A DNA stretch of 64,000 nt. Origin: Stakelama sediminis (GTDB lineage: Bacteria; Pseudomonadota; Alphaproteobacteria; Sphingomonadales; Sphingomonadaceae). Location of the stretch: positions 620,001 to 684,000 of the forward strand of contig NZ_JACIJI010000001.1 of the NCBI RefSeq assembly GCF_014199335.1. Reading direction: 5' to 3'. Positions 17,789-27,423 of this stretch are shown here, one piece after another (position 1 is the stretch's first letter; each line of letters begins with the position of its first letter). The position numbers and the translations under genes are program-made. The notes under the pieces are model-generated. The model was not told where the DNA came from and did not search any database. It saw only the letters and a list, made by a program, of their open reading frames with translations.

Positions 17789-18732
17789 TTCTTCTTCTCC
17801 AACAAAGCATGGAGCGCAAACGCTCCTGCCAGCACTATATGCAGGAGCAATGTTGACGCAGCGGTGAACGCGATCAGGTTCGACAGCGCCTTGCCCTCCC
17901 CGATCAACATAATCGCGATGTTGGCGAAAAGGAGGTCTTTGTTGGGCACCAGCGGCAAACGCGACACCAAAAGGCGTGCCGCGACCAGGAATGCCCACCA
18001 TCCCACCGCGACCATCGGCATCGCAAAATGCCAGGCCAGCGCCAGCATCGCCATGCCGAAAACCGCGCGCGCGCAGTGCATGACGAAAATCCACCACAAT
18101 TGCCCGCGCGGCAGCGAAAACACCCGTCGCGAAAAAATCAGAAACGGCAGGGAGGTGGCCAGCACGATCGCCACCGATCCGATAAATACCCGGAACTGAT
18201 ACGGGGTCAGCAATCCCAGCCCCAGCGGCAGCGCGAACGCCGCCATCAGCAAGGTAATACCGTTTCCGGCAATACCCGACAGGATGGTCACGTCCTTGAT
18301 CGCGCCGAATGGGGCGACGACCATTTTCAGCCGCTCGCGCGCCCAGACATAGAAATAGACATCGCCCGAATAGCCGATGATCACATCGTTCGCGATGCGT
18401 TTGCGGACCAGCGCCCCGAATCCGGAAAAGGGCAATTTCCACAAGCGCCGGAAGATCAGGAAATCGAATGCGGGCGGCGCGATATAGGCGGCGAAAAAGA
18501 ACGCATAAAACAGTGGATTGACCGGTACCATCCGCGTCAATCCGGTCAGCCCGTCGTCGAACAGCTCGCGCGCCAGCCCGATCACCATCAATATGCTGAG
18601 CGCATAGCCCAGCCATAGCGGCCAGCGACGACGGATTTTTTCGACCGGCTCCAGTCCCGCGATATCGGACCCGAACGGAATCGGCTTTACCGGGGTATCG
18701 CTAATGTCGGTCTGGGAACCGGATACGGTCAT
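17785..18732 (-). CDS. LPG-synthase/flippase-like integral membrane protein
   Basis: 315 residues with about seven hydrophobic helices after a roughly 35-residue cytoplasmic N-terminus. The spacing and charged loops (RRLWKLPF, ARAVFGMAMLAL, LPLVPNKDLLFANI) resemble the transmembrane part of lysylphosphatidylglycerol synthases and the related UPF0104 family, without the aminoacyltransferase domain. It may move or modify a lipid-linked intermediate used by the glycosyltransferase two genes downstream. It is the first gene of the operon; tandem 9-mers lie 133-152 bases upstream. The exact family and substrate are inferred. Confidence 0.72.
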   Translation of the reverse strand: MTVSGSQTDISDTPVKPIPFGSDIAGLEPVEKIRRRWPLWLGYALSILMVIGLARELFDDGLTGLTRMVPVNPLFYAFFFAAYIAPPAFDFLIFRRLWKLPFSGFGALVRKRIANDVIIGYSGDVYFYVWARERLKMVVAPFGAIKDVTILSGIAGNGITLLMAAFALPLGLGLLTPYQFRVFIGSVAIVLATSLPFLIFSRRVFSLPRGQLWWIFVMHCARAVFGMAMLALAWHFAMPMVAVGWWAFLVAARLLVSRLPLVPNKDLLFANIAIMLIGEGKALSNLIAFTAASTLLLHIVLAGAFALHALLEKKN

Positions 18733-18798
18733 GGCGTGCGCTTTTGCGGCCTCAATCGACTATCGACGTCATACGGCGCCGACCGATGCAGGCCGCCG

Positions 18799-18824
18799 CT
18801 TACCACGCGGATTTCGCGTGTAAG
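18799..18824. other. hairpin in the leader of the flippase operon
   Basis: CTTA-CACGCG pairs with CGCGTG-TAAG around a GATTT loop with one bulged base (18803). It lies between the maiA stop and the flippase start, on the minus-strand transcript. It could terminate the upstream operon or act in the flippase leader. No T-run follows. Confidence 0.45.
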
Positions 18825-18864
18825 GCGTCGCATCTCAACGGCTTCGCCAGTAACGGTAGATAGG

Positions 18865-18884
18865 TTTCCGTCATATTTCCGTCA
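18865..18884 (-). promoter_or_regulatory. tandem TGACGGAAA direct repeats
   Basis: Two perfect 9-mers (TTTCCGTCA on plus, TGACGGAAA on minus) start exactly 11 bases apart, about one helical turn. They lie directly after the maiA stop and 133-152 bases before the flippase start. Tandem half-sites with this phasing are typical of response-regulator binding. The regulator is unknown. Confidence 0.4.
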
Positions 18885-18889
18885 ATGCG

Positions 18890-19531
18890 TCATGCGCCGG
18901 ACGCTTCTTCGCACCGGTCCGGATGCGCAGCGGCAAAGGCGGGCAAGGCGGTTGCGGCAGCGTCGATCGCCACCAGTTTGGGAAAGGCGTCGAGCGGTAC
19001 CGAAAAGCGCCGGGCGTTATAGAGTTGCGGCACCAGACAGATATCGGCAAGCCCCGGCTCTTCCCCGCCCAGAAACCGCCCGTCGCCCGCCATGCGTTCG
19101 AGCGCGGTCAGCCCCTCGACGATCCAGTGCGCATACCAGGCGTCGCGGTCGGGCTTTGCGACCTGCAATTCGCGATCGAGATATTGCAGCACGCGCAGAT
19201 TATCGATGGGGTGAATGTCGCAGGCAATTGCCAGCGCCATGGCATATTGTCGCGCGCGCGCCTCCGGCTCATCGGGCAGCAGGCGCGGTTCCGGGTAGCG
19301 CCGGTCCAGCCAATCGAGGATCGCCAGACTTTGCGTCAGCACCGCGCCGCCGATATCGAGCGCGGGCACCAGCCCCTGCGGATTACGGGCGAGATAATCG
19401 GGTTGCCGCTGCTCACCCGGCAGCAGTTGCACCGGATGGCGGCGATAGGACAGCCCCTTCATCGCCAGCGCAATGCGCACCCGGTATCCCGCCGAGGACC
19501 GGAAGTAGTCATAGAGCAGCAGATCACTCAT
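18890..19531 (-). CDS. maiA: maleylacetoacetate isomerase / zeta-class glutathione S-transferase
   Basis: 213 residues. It isomerises maleylacetoacetate to fumarylacetoacetate with glutathione in tyrosine breakdown, or acts as a general zeta GST. The N-terminal thioredoxin-like half has the zeta signature SSAGYRVRIALAMKGL and NPQGLVPAL; the C-terminal half is all-helical (LADICLVPQLYNARRF). The ATG at 19531 overlaps the AI-2E stop by eight bases. No other tyrosine-degradation gene is adjacent, so the pathway assignment rests on the family alone. It is the last gene of the pyrE-to-maiA set. Confidence 0.85.
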   Translation of the reverse strand: MSDLLLYDYFRSSAGYRVRIALAMKGLSYRRHPVQLLPGEQRQPDYLARNPQGLVPALDIGGAVLTQSLAILDWLDRRYPEPRLLPDEPEARARQYAMALAIACDIHPIDNLRVLQYLDRELQVAKPDRDAWYAHWIVEGLTALERMAGDGRFLGGEEPGLADICLVPQLYNARRFSVPLDAFPKLVAIDAAATALPAFAAAHPDRCEEASGA

Positions 19532-20588
19532 GCGGCACCGCTCCACGCGCTGAAATTTCCGATTTACGCTCCAGCGCCACTTTGATCATCGCCACCATCG
19601 GATCGGCCAGCGCCAGCCCCAAGATGCCGAACAGCGCGCTGGTCAGGATCTGCGCCGACAAAGTGAGCGCGGGCGGCAGGTCCACCGTGCGGCGTGCGAC
19701 CATCGGGATGACGACATAGCCGTCAAAGGTCTGCACGACGATATAGATGCCAATCGCCCACAGCCCCGTGTCCACGCCCGCGCTGAACCCCACCGCCGCC
19801 ATCAGCATGCCGCTGATAAACGCGCCGATATTGGGAATGAAGGCGAGCAGGCCGGTCAGGATGCCCAGCAGCAGCGCCATCGGCACGCCCGCCGCCCACA
19901 GCGCCAGCCAGGTCAGCGTTCCTTCGAACGCCATGCCGAGCAGCCGCCCGGCAAGCAGGCGGCGCATGGTCAGCGCCATGTTGTCGATCGTGACCGCGAA
20001 GTCCTCACGCCGGTCGAGCGGCACCATCCATTGCAGGCCACGATCATAGATGCGCGGCTCCATCGCGACGAACAGGCCGATCACCAGAATCATGAACATC
20101 GTCGTCACCGCGCCGACCGCCGTTCCCAAAGCGGAGGTCAGCTTGCCGATCGATCCCATGCCTTCGCGTACCAATCCGGTAATATCTTCCCGATGCGGCA
20201 TGATGCCCAGATTGGCGGCCCAGGCGATGACCCTGTCCGCCTGCGTTTCCAGCGTTGTGCGCAACTGGCTGGCCTGCGCGGCAATCTGCATGCCTGCCAT
20301 GTAGAAGGTGCCGAGCACAAAAGCGGTTGCCAGCAGCACGACGATCAGCAGGCGAAAGCCGCGCGGGATCGGCAATACCCGGCCCAGCAGGCGCACCCCG
20401 CCGTCGAGCATCGCGGCAAAGACCAGCCCGCCGAAAATGATCAGCAGGGGCTGAATCAGCAACACGATCAGCGCGATCGCCGCCGCGATCGAAAACCAGA
20501 CCAGTGCCCTGCGCACTTCCGCCCGCGTCGCGGGATCGCGCATTTCATTCGGCCCCGGCTGCTGCACCGGTTCGGGCTCGCTGCTCAT
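19524..20588 (-). CDS. AI-2E family transporter (PerM-like)
   Basis: 354 residues with about eight membrane helices. The central conserved block (GILTGLLAFIPNIGAFISGM) and the C-terminal helices (VQTFDGYVVIPMVARRTVDLPP) are diagnostic of the AI-2E/PerM superfamily. Members are proposed exporters or ion/H+ antiporters; the AI-2 role applies only to some. The ATG overlaps the lepB stop (ATGA, 20585-20588). It replaces rnc and era, which commonly follow lepB in this lineage. Confidence 0.9.
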   Translation of the reverse strand: MSSEPEPVQQPGPNEMRDPATRAEVRRALVWFSIAAAIALIVLLIQPLLIIFGGLVFAAMLDGGVRLLGRVLPIPRGFRLLIVVLLATAFVLGTFYMAGMQIAAQASQLRTTLETQADRVIAWAANLGIMPHREDITGLVREGMGSIGKLTSALGTAVGAVTTMFMILVIGLFVAMEPRIYDRGLQWMVPLDRREDFAVTIDNMALTMRRLLAGRLLGMAFEGTLTWLALWAAGVPMALLLGILTGLLAFIPNIGAFISGMLMAAVGFSAGVDTGLWAIGIYIVVQTFDGYVVIPMVARRTVDLPPALTLSAQILTSALFGILGLALADPMVAMIKVALERKSEISARGAVPHE

Positions 20589-21475
20589 TGCTTCGCCTGT
20601 TTGGGGTGGAGCGACAGACCCGTCCGGCCGGGACGGAAATCGTGAATCCAGGTCAGCGGATTCCAGGTCGCGTTACCGTCGAGCGAGAAGGTGATGAACT
20701 CCGCCCGGCCGCCGATATTTTCCCACGGCACCGGCCCGCCAAGTCCGTCTTCCGACAGCGGATACCGGCTGTCGGCGCTGTTGTCGCGATTATCCCCCAT
20801 CAGGAACACCTTCCCCTTAGGCACCGTAATTTCAGGATAATTGTCGCCGGGCGAATAGCCCAGGTCAATCGTGTCGTAATAACGACCGCTGGGCAGCCAT
20901 TCGCGCACGATCGGCACGCGGCAGACCCATTTCCCCTGTGCATTGCGCACGCGCATGCCGGGATATTCGTCGGGACTGCATTTCGTATTGCCGTCGACCG
21001 GAATATCGCGCGTGCCCATCCGCTTCTGCTTCAGCGGCACCCCGTTCAGATAGACGGTGCCGCCCGCCACCCCGATCCGGTCGCCCGGCAGGCCGATCAC
21101 CCGCTTGATATAATCGGTGTCCTTACCCGGCGGGACGACGATGACGATGTCACCGCGCTTCGGCATATGCCCGAACAGGCGGCCATGCATGAACGGCAGG
21201 ACGTGAAAGGTCGGGGTGATGTACGAATAGCCATAAGGATATTTGGTGACGATCAGCCGGTCGCCCACGCGGAGCGTCGGCAGCATCGATTCCGACGGGA
21301 TATAGAAGGGCTTTGCGACGAGGCTGTGAAAGGCGAGCACCGCCAAAATCAGCAGCAGGATCGCGCGCGCCTCCGCCCACCAGTTGGTTTTTTTCCTGGC
21401 TGTACCCGCAGTTTCTTCCCGTGCGGCGCTCCCGCCGTTATTTGCTTGATCCAACGTCAGTTTTTCACTCGTCAT
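20585..21475 (-). CDS. lepB: signal peptidase I
   Basis: 296 residues. It cleaves Sec signal peptides at the periplasmic face of the inner membrane. A roughly 35-residue hydrophilic N-terminus precedes one membrane anchor (about 36-54). The catalytic Ser63 lies in [10 protein letters not shown], the general-base Lys124 in [11 protein letters not shown], and box E is [12 protein letters not shown] long insert with two cysteines (about 160-190) is as in Gram-negative enzymes. Its ATG overlaps the acpS end by 11 bases, and AI-2E follows with a 4-base overlap. Confidence 0.96.
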   Translation of the reverse strand: MTSEKLTLDQANNGGSAAREETAGTARKKTNWWAEARAILLLILAVLAFHSLVAKPFYIPSESMLPTLRVGDRLIVTKYPYGYSYITPTFHVLPFMHGRLFGHMPKRGDIVIVVPPGKDTDYIKRVIGLPGDRIGVAGGTVYLNGVPLKQKRMGTRDIPVDGNTKCSPDEYPGMRVRNAQGKWVCRVPIVREWLPSGRYYDTIDLGYSPGDNYPEITVPKGKVFLMGDNRDNSADSRYPLSEDGLGGPVPWENIGGRAEFITFSLDGNATWNPLTWIHDFRPGRTGLSLHPKQAKQ

Positions 21476-21887
21476 GCATTGTCCCGGCTATCGGCAACGC
21501 CTCAATGATGACGAACGCCTGCGCCCAGGGATGATCGTCGGTCAGCGTCACGTGTATCTGTACCTCATGTCCGGCGGGCACCATCGCCATCAGCCGTTCC
21601 TTCGCACCGCCGCTCAGGGCCAGCGTCGGCGCGCCCGATGGCGCATTTACCACACCGATATCGCGCATGAACACACCGCGTTTGAAGCCGGTTCCCACCG
21701 CCTTGGAAAAGGCCTCCTTGGCGGCGAAGCGCTTGGCCAGCGTGCCGGCGATGGTGTGCGGCCGCCGCGCCGCCTTTGCCCGCTCGACATCGGTGAACAC
21801 GCGGTTGAGGAAGCGCTCGCCGAACCGGTCCAGCGAATGGGCAATCCGGTCGATATTACACAGGTCGGAACCGAGGCCGATGATCAT
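21465..21887 (-). CDS. acpS: holo-[acyl-carrier-protein] synthase
   Basis: 140 residues. It transfers the 4'-phosphopantetheine arm of coenzyme A to acyl carrier protein. The N-terminal [14 protein letters not shown] contains the magnesium-binding Asp8, and [16 protein letters not shown] contains the catalytic Glu and Lys. Length and motifs match AcpS. It sits between pdxJ and lepB in the conserved alphaproteobacterial order, separated from pdxJ by 214 bases that hold a very long inverted repeat. Confidence 0.95.
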   Translation of the reverse strand: MIIGLGSDLCNIDRIAHSLDRFGERFLNRVFTDVERAKAARRPHTIAGTLAKRFAAKEAFSKAVGTGFKRGVFMRDIGVVNAPSGAPTLALSGGAKERLMAMVPAGHEVQIHVTLTDDHPWAQAFVIIEALPIAGTMHDE

Positions 21888-21996
21888 GACGCATTTCCGA
21901 ATGCGGCATCCCGGTGAAGATGGCTCCCGTCATATTCCTTAGTCTCGCAAATACGATTCTTTGTGGGTGCGGCACGGGCATCCGCCCGTCCCTTGC

Positions 21997-22075
21997 GGCA
22001 CCGGCCCGCTCCCCCTCCCGGCCACCCAATCAGGATATTGTCATGGGTGGCCGGGAGGGGGAGCGGGCCGGTGCC
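21997..22075. repeat. perfect 32-bp inverted repeat with 15-base loop
   Basis: Bases 21997-22028 are the exact reverse complement of 22044-22075; the arms are G/C-rich and begin GGCACCGGCCCGCTCCCCCT. The structure lies 27 bases after the pdxJ stop and 110 bases before the acpS start, inside a likely operon. It could be an insertion of a palindromic repeat, an attenuator or an mRNA-stability element. It lacks a clear U-tract. Confidence 0.85.
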
Positions 22076-22101
22076 GTCTGCGAGCGAGAGCGAGCCAACC
22101 A

Positions 22102-22830
22102 TTAGCGCGCCGCATCCATCAACGCGCGCATCCGCTGCACCACCGGGGCAAGGCCGTCGAAAATCGCCTGCCCGATCAGAAAATGGCCGATATTGAGTTC
22201 GCGTATCTGCGGGATCGCGGCGATGGGCACGACATTGTCGAAGGTCAGACCGTGCCCGGCATGGACCTCAATCCCGTTTTTCGCAGCCAGCGCCGCAGCA
22301 TCGGCGAGACGTTTCAGTTCCGCCGCCTGATCGGCTCCGTCCAGTTCGGCGTAGCGCCCCGTGTGCAGTTCGACGACCGGTGCGCCCAGCCGGATCGCCG
22401 CCTCGATTTGCGCAGGGTCGGGTTCGATGAACAGGCTAACCCGCACGCCTGCCTCCCTCAGCTGTGCGCACATCGGGGCAAGGCGGTCATACTGTCCCGC
22501 CGCGTCCAGCCCGCCCTCGGTCGTCAGTTCCTCGCGCTTTTCGGGGACGATGCAGGCGGCGTGCGGACGATGGCGCAGGGCGATCGCCAGCATCTCCTGC
22601 GTCGCCGCCATTTCGAGATTGAGCGGGATCGTCAACTGGTCGGACAGCCGCGCGATATCGTCATCGGTGATATGGCGGCGATCCTCGCGCAGATGCGCGG
22701 TAATCCCGTCCGCCCCCGCCTGAGCCGCGAGCAGCGCCGCGCGCACCGGGTCGGGATAGCCCGATCCGCGTGCGTTGCGCACGGTGGCGACATGGTCGAT
22801 ATTGACGCCGAGGCGCAAAGCTTCGTTCAT
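22102..22830 (-). CDS. pdxJ: pyridoxine 5'-phosphate synthase
   Basis: 242 residues. It condenses 3-amino-2-oxopropyl phosphate with 1-deoxyxylulose 5-phosphate, the last ring-forming step of DXP-dependent vitamin B6 synthesis. The TIM-barrel signature is complete: [18 protein letters not shown] at the N-terminus, [15 protein letters not shown] with catalytic His, [10 protein letters not shown] and [10 protein letters not shown] near the C-terminus. Its ATG overlaps the pyrE stop (ATGA, 22827-22830). The long inverted repeat follows its stop. Confidence 0.97.
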   Translation of the reverse strand: MNEALRLGVNIDHVATVRNARGSGYPDPVRAALLAAQAGADGITAHLREDRRHITDDDIARLSDQLTIPLNLEMAATQEMLAIALRHRPHAACIVPEKREELTTEGGLDAAGQYDRLAPMCAQLREAGVRVSLFIEPDPAQIEAAIRLGAPVVELHTGRYAELDGADQAAELKRLADAAALAAKNGIEVHAGHGLTFDNVVPIAAIPQIRELNIGHFLIGQAIFDGLAPVVQRMRALMDAAR

Positions 22831-23411
22831 TCAGCCGCGCGGCTCCCCGGCTTGATCGCGGGGATGGCGGCGAGTTCGGGCGGCAGCGCATCGGCTTCAT
22901 AGGTCGGCACGTCGAGCCGGATCAGCGGGAAGAAGGGCATAGCGAATTCAGCCTTGCCGCCCGACCGGTCGACCAGCGACGCGGCGGCGACCACTTCCCC
23001 GCCTGCCGCCTCAATCGCGGCAATCGCTTCGCGCGACGACAGGCCGGTGGTGACGACATCCTCCATCATCAGCACTTTCTGCCCCGGTTCCAGCCGGAAG
23101 CCGCGGCGCAGTTCGAAGGTGCCGGTGGGGCGTTCGAGGAACATCGCATCGACGCCCAGCGCGCGCGCCATTTCCTGTCCCGCGATCACGCCGCCCATGG
23201 CGGGCGACACCACCGCCGAAATATCGCTCCGCAGCGATTCGGGAATGCGCGCAACCAGCGCTTCGGCCAGCCGCCCGCCGCGCGCGGGGTTCATCAGCAC
23301 GCGTGCGCATTGCAGATAACGGGGACTGCGCAGGCCCGACGACAGGATGAAATGCCCCTCCAGCAGCGCATCGGCAGCCCGAAATTCCGCCAGAATCTCT
23401 TCATCCGTCAT
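22827..23411 (-). CDS. pyrE: orotate phosphoribosyltransferase
   Basis: 194 residues. It joins orotate to PRPP to give OMP in pyrimidine synthesis. The ATG at 23411 follows GGAG and gives [21 protein letters not shown]; the open frame runs much further upstream, but only into the cox leader. The PRPP-binding loop [14 protein letters not shown] is present, as is [11 protein letters not shown] near the start. It is the first gene of the pdxJ-acpS-lepB operon and is divergent from coxB across 199 bases. Confidence 0.95.
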   Translation of the reverse strand: MTDEEILAEFRAADALLEGHFILSSGLRSPRYLQCARVLMNPARGGRLAEALVARIPESLRSDISAVVSPAMGGVIAGQEMARALGVDAMFLERPTGTFELRRGFRLEPGQKVLMMEDVVTTGLSSREAIAAIEAAGGEVVAAASLVDRSGGKAEFAMPFFPLIRLDVPTYEADALPPELAAIPAIKPGSRAAE

Positions 23412-23498
23412 CACAACTCCTTCATCCAAGCATGGCCGCGCGTTCCATACGCATCCGCGTTGTGCACTGCAACTGCGGCAAAAAAGCGGTTGTTGTGC

Positions 23499-23527
23499 TT
23501 GAGACAAAGCGTTTCCCACCGTATAGC
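23499..23527 (+). promoter_or_regulatory. probable sigma-70 promoter of the cytochrome oxidase operon
   Basis: TTGAGA (23499-23504) and TATAGC (23522-23527) are spaced by 17 bases, a good housekeeping promoter. The start would fall near 23534, leaving a leader of about 75 bases before the coxB ATG at 23611. It is inferred from consensus only. Confidence 0.5.
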
Positions 23528-23610
23528 TTTTATTCGGCGGATAGTGTTTCGCCCAAAGAACAGCGCCTAAAACAAATCCGGCGCGACTTTGAGAGGGGTA
23601 ACGGGGAACG

Positions 23611-24708
23611 ATGCAACTATTTCGGTTGAAGCCCGTATTGCTGGCGGTCGCACTTTCGATCATGGGGGTCGGCGCCGCCGCAGCACAACCGGCGACACAA
23701 ACCACACCGGCCGCTTCCGCGGCAGCCACGACAACGGCAACGGCCGCGACTCCGGCCGATCCGACGCTGACGGCGGACGGGCAGGAAATCATCCATGCCA
23801 CGCCCGGCATCGGTCAGCCGACCGCGCGCGCCGTCGACCTGCAACCGCAGGTGACGCCGACGGGGATCGAAGCGCACGGGTTCAACAACAATATCCTGCT
23901 GCCGCTGGCCATCGGCATCTCCGTGCTGGTCTTCGTTCTGCTCGCCGTGGCGATTTTCCGCTTCCGCGCGGGCCGCAACCCGGTGCCGTCCAAGACCTCG
24001 CACAATACCGTGCTGGAGGTAGCGTGGACGGTAATCCCGGTGCTGATCCTGGTGTTCATCGCGATCCCGTCGATTCGACTGCTCGCGCATCAATACCGGC
24101 CCGCGCCCGACAATGCCGTCACGCTGAAGGCGATCGGCAACCAGTGGTACTGGTCCTACGAATATCCCGATAACGGCGACATTCAGTTCACCTCGAACAT
24201 CCTGAAGGAAAAGGACGAGGTTCAGCCCGGGCAGCGGTACCGCACCGATGCGGACGGGCCGCGCCTGCTTGCCGTCGACAATCGCGTGGTGCTGCCGGTC
24301 GGGGTTCCGATCCGCCTGCTCACCACCTCGACCGACGTGATCCATAGCTGGGCGGTGCCCGCCTTCTGGATCAAGCTCGACGCCATTCCCGGGCGGTTGA
24401 ACGAAACCAGCTTCACGATTGAAAAGCCGGGCCTGTATTTCGGGCAATGTTCGGAACTGTGCGGCGCACGGCACGGCTTCATGCCGATCGCGGTCGAAGC
24501 AGTGCCGCCGGCCGAGTTCGCCCAGTGGGTCCATGCGAAAGGCGGCAAGATGCCGGGCGAGAACGCCCCGCCGCCGCCCGGAGAGAACGACACCGACACG
24601 CCGCTTGGCCATGACGGCGTGCTGCCGCCCGCCAAGGACATGACTCAGGGGATCGCCAACGGCAATGCCGATGCGACCGATCAGCCCGCCGTTGGAGCGA
24701 TTGACTGA
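23611..24708 (+). CDS. coxB: cytochrome c oxidase subunit II
   Basis: 365 residues. It accepts electrons from cytochrome c through the CuA centre at the periplasmic side. A signal peptide (about 1-25) precedes an Ala/Thr-rich linker, two membrane helices (about 97-120 and 135-157) and a cupredoxin domain. CuA ligands are His245, Cys280, Cys284, His288 and Met291 in [12 protein letters not shown]. The [10 protein letters not shown] aromatic patch is conserved. A Pro-rich C-terminal extension has no extra haem motif, so this is a plain aa3 subunit II. First gene of the operon; the stop shares one base with coxA's ATG. Confidence 0.97.
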   Translation: MQLFRLKPVLLAVALSIMGVGAAAAQPATQTTPAASAAATTTATAATPADPTLTADGQEIIHATPGIGQPTARAVDLQPQVTPTGIEAHGFNNNILLPLAIGISVLVFVLLAVAIFRFRAGRNPVPSKTSHNTVLEVAWTVIPVLILVFIAIPSIRLLAHQYRPAPDNAVTLKAIGNQWYWSYEYPDNGDIQFTSNILKEKDEVQPGQRYRTDADGPRLLAVDNRVVLPVGVPIRLLTTSTDVIHSWAVPAFWIKLDAIPGRLNETSFTIEKPGLYFGQCSELCGARHGFMPIAVEAVPPAEFAQWVHAKGGKMPGENAPPPPGENDTDTPLGHDGVLPPAKDMTQGIANGNADATDQPAVGAID

Positions 24709-26372
24709 TGACCGACACCGCCATCACCCCCAGTGCGTTCGAAGCGCACGGCGCGCACGACCATGCGCATGAAGCCGATCACAAACCGGGTTTCTTCGCG
24801 CGCTGGTTCATGTCCACCAACCATAAGGACATCGGCACGCTTTATCTGATCTTCGCGATTATCGCGGGGATTATCGGCGGTGCGATTTCAGGGCTGATGC
24901 GCGCCGAACTGGCCGAGCCGGGCATCCAGTATCTGCCCTATTGGGCGTCGATGATCCACGGTAAGGAGAACCTCGATCAGGCGCTGCATTTCTGGAACGT
25001 GCTGATTACCGCGCACGGCCTGATCATGGTGTTCTTCATGGTGATGCCCGCGATGATCGGCGGGTTCGGCAACTGGTTCGTGCCGATCATGATCGGCGCG
25101 CCCGACATGGCGTTCCCGCGGATGAACAATATCAGCTTCTGGCTGACGGTCGCGGGCTTCTGTTCGCTGATGATCTCGCCTTTTGCCGGGCCGGGCGCGG
25201 GTACGGGCTGGACGGTCTATGCACCGCTGTCGACCTATGGCGAGCCGGGGATGTCGGTCGACTTCGCGATCTTTGCGCTGCACCTTGCCGGTGCGGCGTC
25301 GATCCTGGGTGCGATCAACTTCATCACCACCATCTTCAACATGCGCGCGCCGGGCATGACGCTGCACAAAATGCCGCTGTTCGTGTGGTCGGTGCTGGTC
25401 ACCGCGTTCCTGTTGCTGCTGGCGCTGCCGGTACTGGCGGCGGCGATCACCATGCTGCTGACCGACCGTAATTTCGGCACGACCTTCTTCGATCCGGCGG
25501 GCGGCGGCGATCCGGTGCTGTACCAGCATCTGTTCTGGTTCTTCGGCCATCCGGAAGTGTACATCATGATCCTGCCGGGCTTCGGCATGATCTCCCAGAT
25601 CATCGCGACGTTCAGCAAGAAGCCGGTATTCGGCTATCTGGGCATGGCATATGCCATGGTCGCGATCGGCGTGGTCGGCTTCGTCGTCTGGGCGCACCAT
25701 ATGTACACCACCGGCCTGCCGGTGAATGTGAAGATGTACTTCACCGCCGCGACGATGGTGATCGCGGTGCCCACCGGCATCAAGATCTTCAGCTGGATCG
25801 CGACGATGTGGGGCGGTTCGATCAGTTTCAAGACGCCGATGGTCTGGGCGATCGGGTTCATCTTCATGTTCACGGTCGGCGGCGTGACCGGCGTGGTGCT
25901 GGCCAATGGCGGTATCGACGACAATCTGCAGGACACCTATTTCGTCGTCGCCCACTTCCATTATGTACTCAGCCTTGGCGCGGTCTTCTCGCTGTTCGCC
26001 GGATTCTATTACTGGTTCCCCAAAATGTCGGGGAAGATGTACAGCGAAGTTCTGGGCCAGCTGCACTTCTGGATCTTCTTCGTCGGCGTGAACGTGCTGT
26101 TCTTCCCCATGCATTTCCTGGGCGCGCAGAATATGCCGCGGCGCATCCCCGACTATCCGGACGCCTATTCCTATTGGAACGCCATTGCCACGCACGGTTA
26201 TGAGATCATGGCGGTGGGGATGATTATTTTCTTCATCAATGTGGTCTGGTCGCTGGCGGCAGGAAAGAAGGCACCGGACAATCCCTGGGGCGAAGGCGCG
26301 ACGACGCTGGAATGGACGCTGTCCAGCCCGCCGCCCTATCACCAGTTCGAAACGCTGCCGCAGGTGGACTAG
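24708..26372 (+). CDS. coxA: cytochrome c oxidase subunit I
   Basis: 554 residues with twelve membrane helices. It carries haem a and the haem a3-CuB site where oxygen is reduced. [16 protein letters not shown] holds a CuB His, the D-channel Glu and the cross-linked Tyr of A1-type oxidases; [10 protein letters not shown] supplies the His pair; and [12 protein letters not shown] supplies axial haem ligands. The N-terminus has several His residues before the first helix. It is coupled to coxB (TGATG). A 136-base spacer with a hairpin and a possible 44-residue frame separates it from ctaB. Confidence 0.98.
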   Translation: MTDTAITPSAFEAHGAHDHAHEADHKPGFFARWFMSTNHKDIGTLYLIFAIIAGIIGGAISGLMRAELAEPGIQYLPYWASMIHGKENLDQALHFWNVLITAHGLIMVFFMVMPAMIGGFGNWFVPIMIGAPDMAFPRMNNISFWLTVAGFCSLMISPFAGPGAGTGWTVYAPLSTYGEPGMSVDFAIFALHLAGAASILGAINFITTIFNMRAPGMTLHKMPLFVWSVLVTAFLLLLALPVLAAAITMLLTDRNFGTTFFDPAGGGDPVLYQHLFWFFGHPEVYIMILPGFGMISQIIATFSKKPVFGYLGMAYAMVAIGVVGFVVWAHHMYTTGLPVNVKMYFTAATMVIAVPTGIKIFSWIATMWGGSISFKTPMVWAIGFIFMFTVGGVTGVVLANGGIDDNLQDTYFVVAHFHYVLSLGAVFSLFAGFYYWFPKMSGKMYSEVLGQLHFWIFFVGVNVLFFPMHFLGAQNMPRRIPDYPDAYSYWNAIATHGYEIMAVGMIIFFINVVWSLAAGKKAPDNPWGEGATTLEWTLSSPPPYHQFETLPQVD

Positions 26373-26377
26373 TCCAA

Positions 26378-26512
26378 ATGCTCGCACGCGTCCCTTCGCC
26401 TTCCTATATCGGGCGGATGGGCCGCGATGCGGGCACCCGGTTGCGGGTGGTGCGCTTCGCGGATAAAGGCCCGCGAAGCCCCGCCACGCCCGGTTCGGGG
26501 TTCAGACGATGA
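26378..26512 (+). CDS. possible 44-residue basic peptide between coxA and ctaB
   Basis: An ATG at 26378, five bases after the coxA stop, opens a 44-codon frame whose TGA overlaps the ctaB ATG (ATGA, 26509-26512), the same coupling used by other genes of this operon. The peptide is Arg-rich (eight to nine Arg) with no membrane helix or known motif. No good ribosome site precedes it, and a 9-bp hairpin lies inside it. It may be a leader that couples ctaB translation or chance. Confidence 0.3.
   Translation: MLARVPSPSYIGRMGRDAGTRLRVVRFADKGPRSPATPGSGFRR
26454..26479 (+). other. 9-bp hairpin in the coxA-ctaB spacer
   Basis: GCTTCGCGG (26454-26462) pairs perfectly with CCGCGAAGC (26471-26479) around an eight-base loop. 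It lies 30 bases before the ctaB ATG. It could attenuate transcription or set the coxA/ctaB mRNA ratio by protecting a 3' end. No U-tract follows, so it is not a canonical terminator. Confidence 0.5.
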
Positions 26513-27423
26513 TGCATGTGAGTACCGCCGACAATCCCCTGACCCTGCCTGCCGAGTGGCGGGATTTCCTGGCGCTGACCAAACCGAAGGTCATGCGGCT
26601 GGTGATCTTTACCGCGCTGTGCGGGATGCTGATCGCGCCGGTGCCGATCCATCCGGTGATCGGCTTTACCGCGATCCTGTGCATCGCGCTGGGCGCGGGC
26701 GCGTCGGGCGCACTCAACATGTGGTACGAAGCCGATATCGATACCAAGATGCGCCGCACCTGTGACCGCCCCCTGCCCGCCGGGCGGATGGATCGGCAAT
26801 CGGCACTGCATTTCGGCGTCGGGCTGGCTTGTTTCTCGGTGATTTTGATGGGGCTGGCGGTCAATCTGGTTGCGGCCGCGATCCTGACCGTGTCGATCCT
26901 GTTCTATGTGTTCGTCTATACCGCCTGGCTGAAACCCCGCACGCCGCAGAATATCGTCATCGGCGGCGCTGCGGGTGCGTTTCCGCCGATGATCGGCTGG
27001 GCGGCGGCAACCGGCAACATCACGCTGATGCCGGTCCTGCTGTTCGCGATCATCTTCCTGTGGACACCGCCGCATTTCTGGGCGCTGTCGCTATGGGTGA
27101 AGATGGATTACGCCAATGCGGGCATTCCGATGCTGCCGGTGGTGGCGGGCGAACAGACCACACGGCGGCAGATCGGGCTGTACACTATTCCGATGGCAGC
27201 GGCGGCGGTTGCGCCATGGCCGCTTGGCCTGACCGGTGCGATCTATGGCGTGACGGCAGTGGCGATGACGGGTATCTTCGCCGCACTGGCCGCACGGGTG
27301 GCGTTGCGCACGCCGATGGCGGAAGACCGGTTGCGCCCGGAAAAGCAGCTTTTCGCCTTTTCGATTATCTATCTCTTCGCGCTGTTCGGCGCGCTGGTGA
27401 TCGACCATTGGGTGCTGGGATGA
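26509..27423 (+). CDS. ctaB: protoheme IX farnesyltransferase (haem O synthase)
   Basis: 304 residues with about eight to nine membrane helices. It adds a farnesyl chain to haem b to make haem O, precursor of the haem a in this oxidase. The UbiA-family motifs are present: [20 protein letters not shown] (first Asp-rich motif) and [17 protein letters not shown]. The conserved start [17 protein letters not shown] is near residue 23. Two ATG codons are in tandem at 26509. The stop overlaps the next small gene (ATGA, 27420-27423). Confidence 0.97.
   Translation: MMHVSTADNPLTLPAEWRDFLALTKPKVMRLVIFTALCGMLIAPVPIHPVIGFTAILCIALGAGASGALNMWYEADIDTKMRRTCDRPLPAGRMDRQSALHFGVGLACFSVILMGLAVNLVAAAILTVSILFYVFVYTAWLKPRTPQNIVIGGAAGAFPPMIGWAAATGNITLMPVLLFAIIFLWTPPHFWALSLWVKMDYANAGIPMLPVVAGEQTTRRQIGLYTIPMAAAAVAPWPLGLTGAIYGVTAVAMTGIFAALAARVALRTPMAEDRLRPEKQLFAFSIIYLFALFGALVIDHWVLG

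Noticed and set aside
17258..18616. 452-codon frame that would fuse a sequence inside the flippase gene to DUF2141
   Set aside because: The first 276 codons lie out of frame over the membrane-protein gene. The TTGA overlap and signal peptide place the real start at 17788.
22827..23810. pyrE read from an upstream ATG at 23810
   Set aside because: The extra 133 codons run through the promoter region and into coxB on the other strand, and PyrE proteins start at [10 protein letters not shown].
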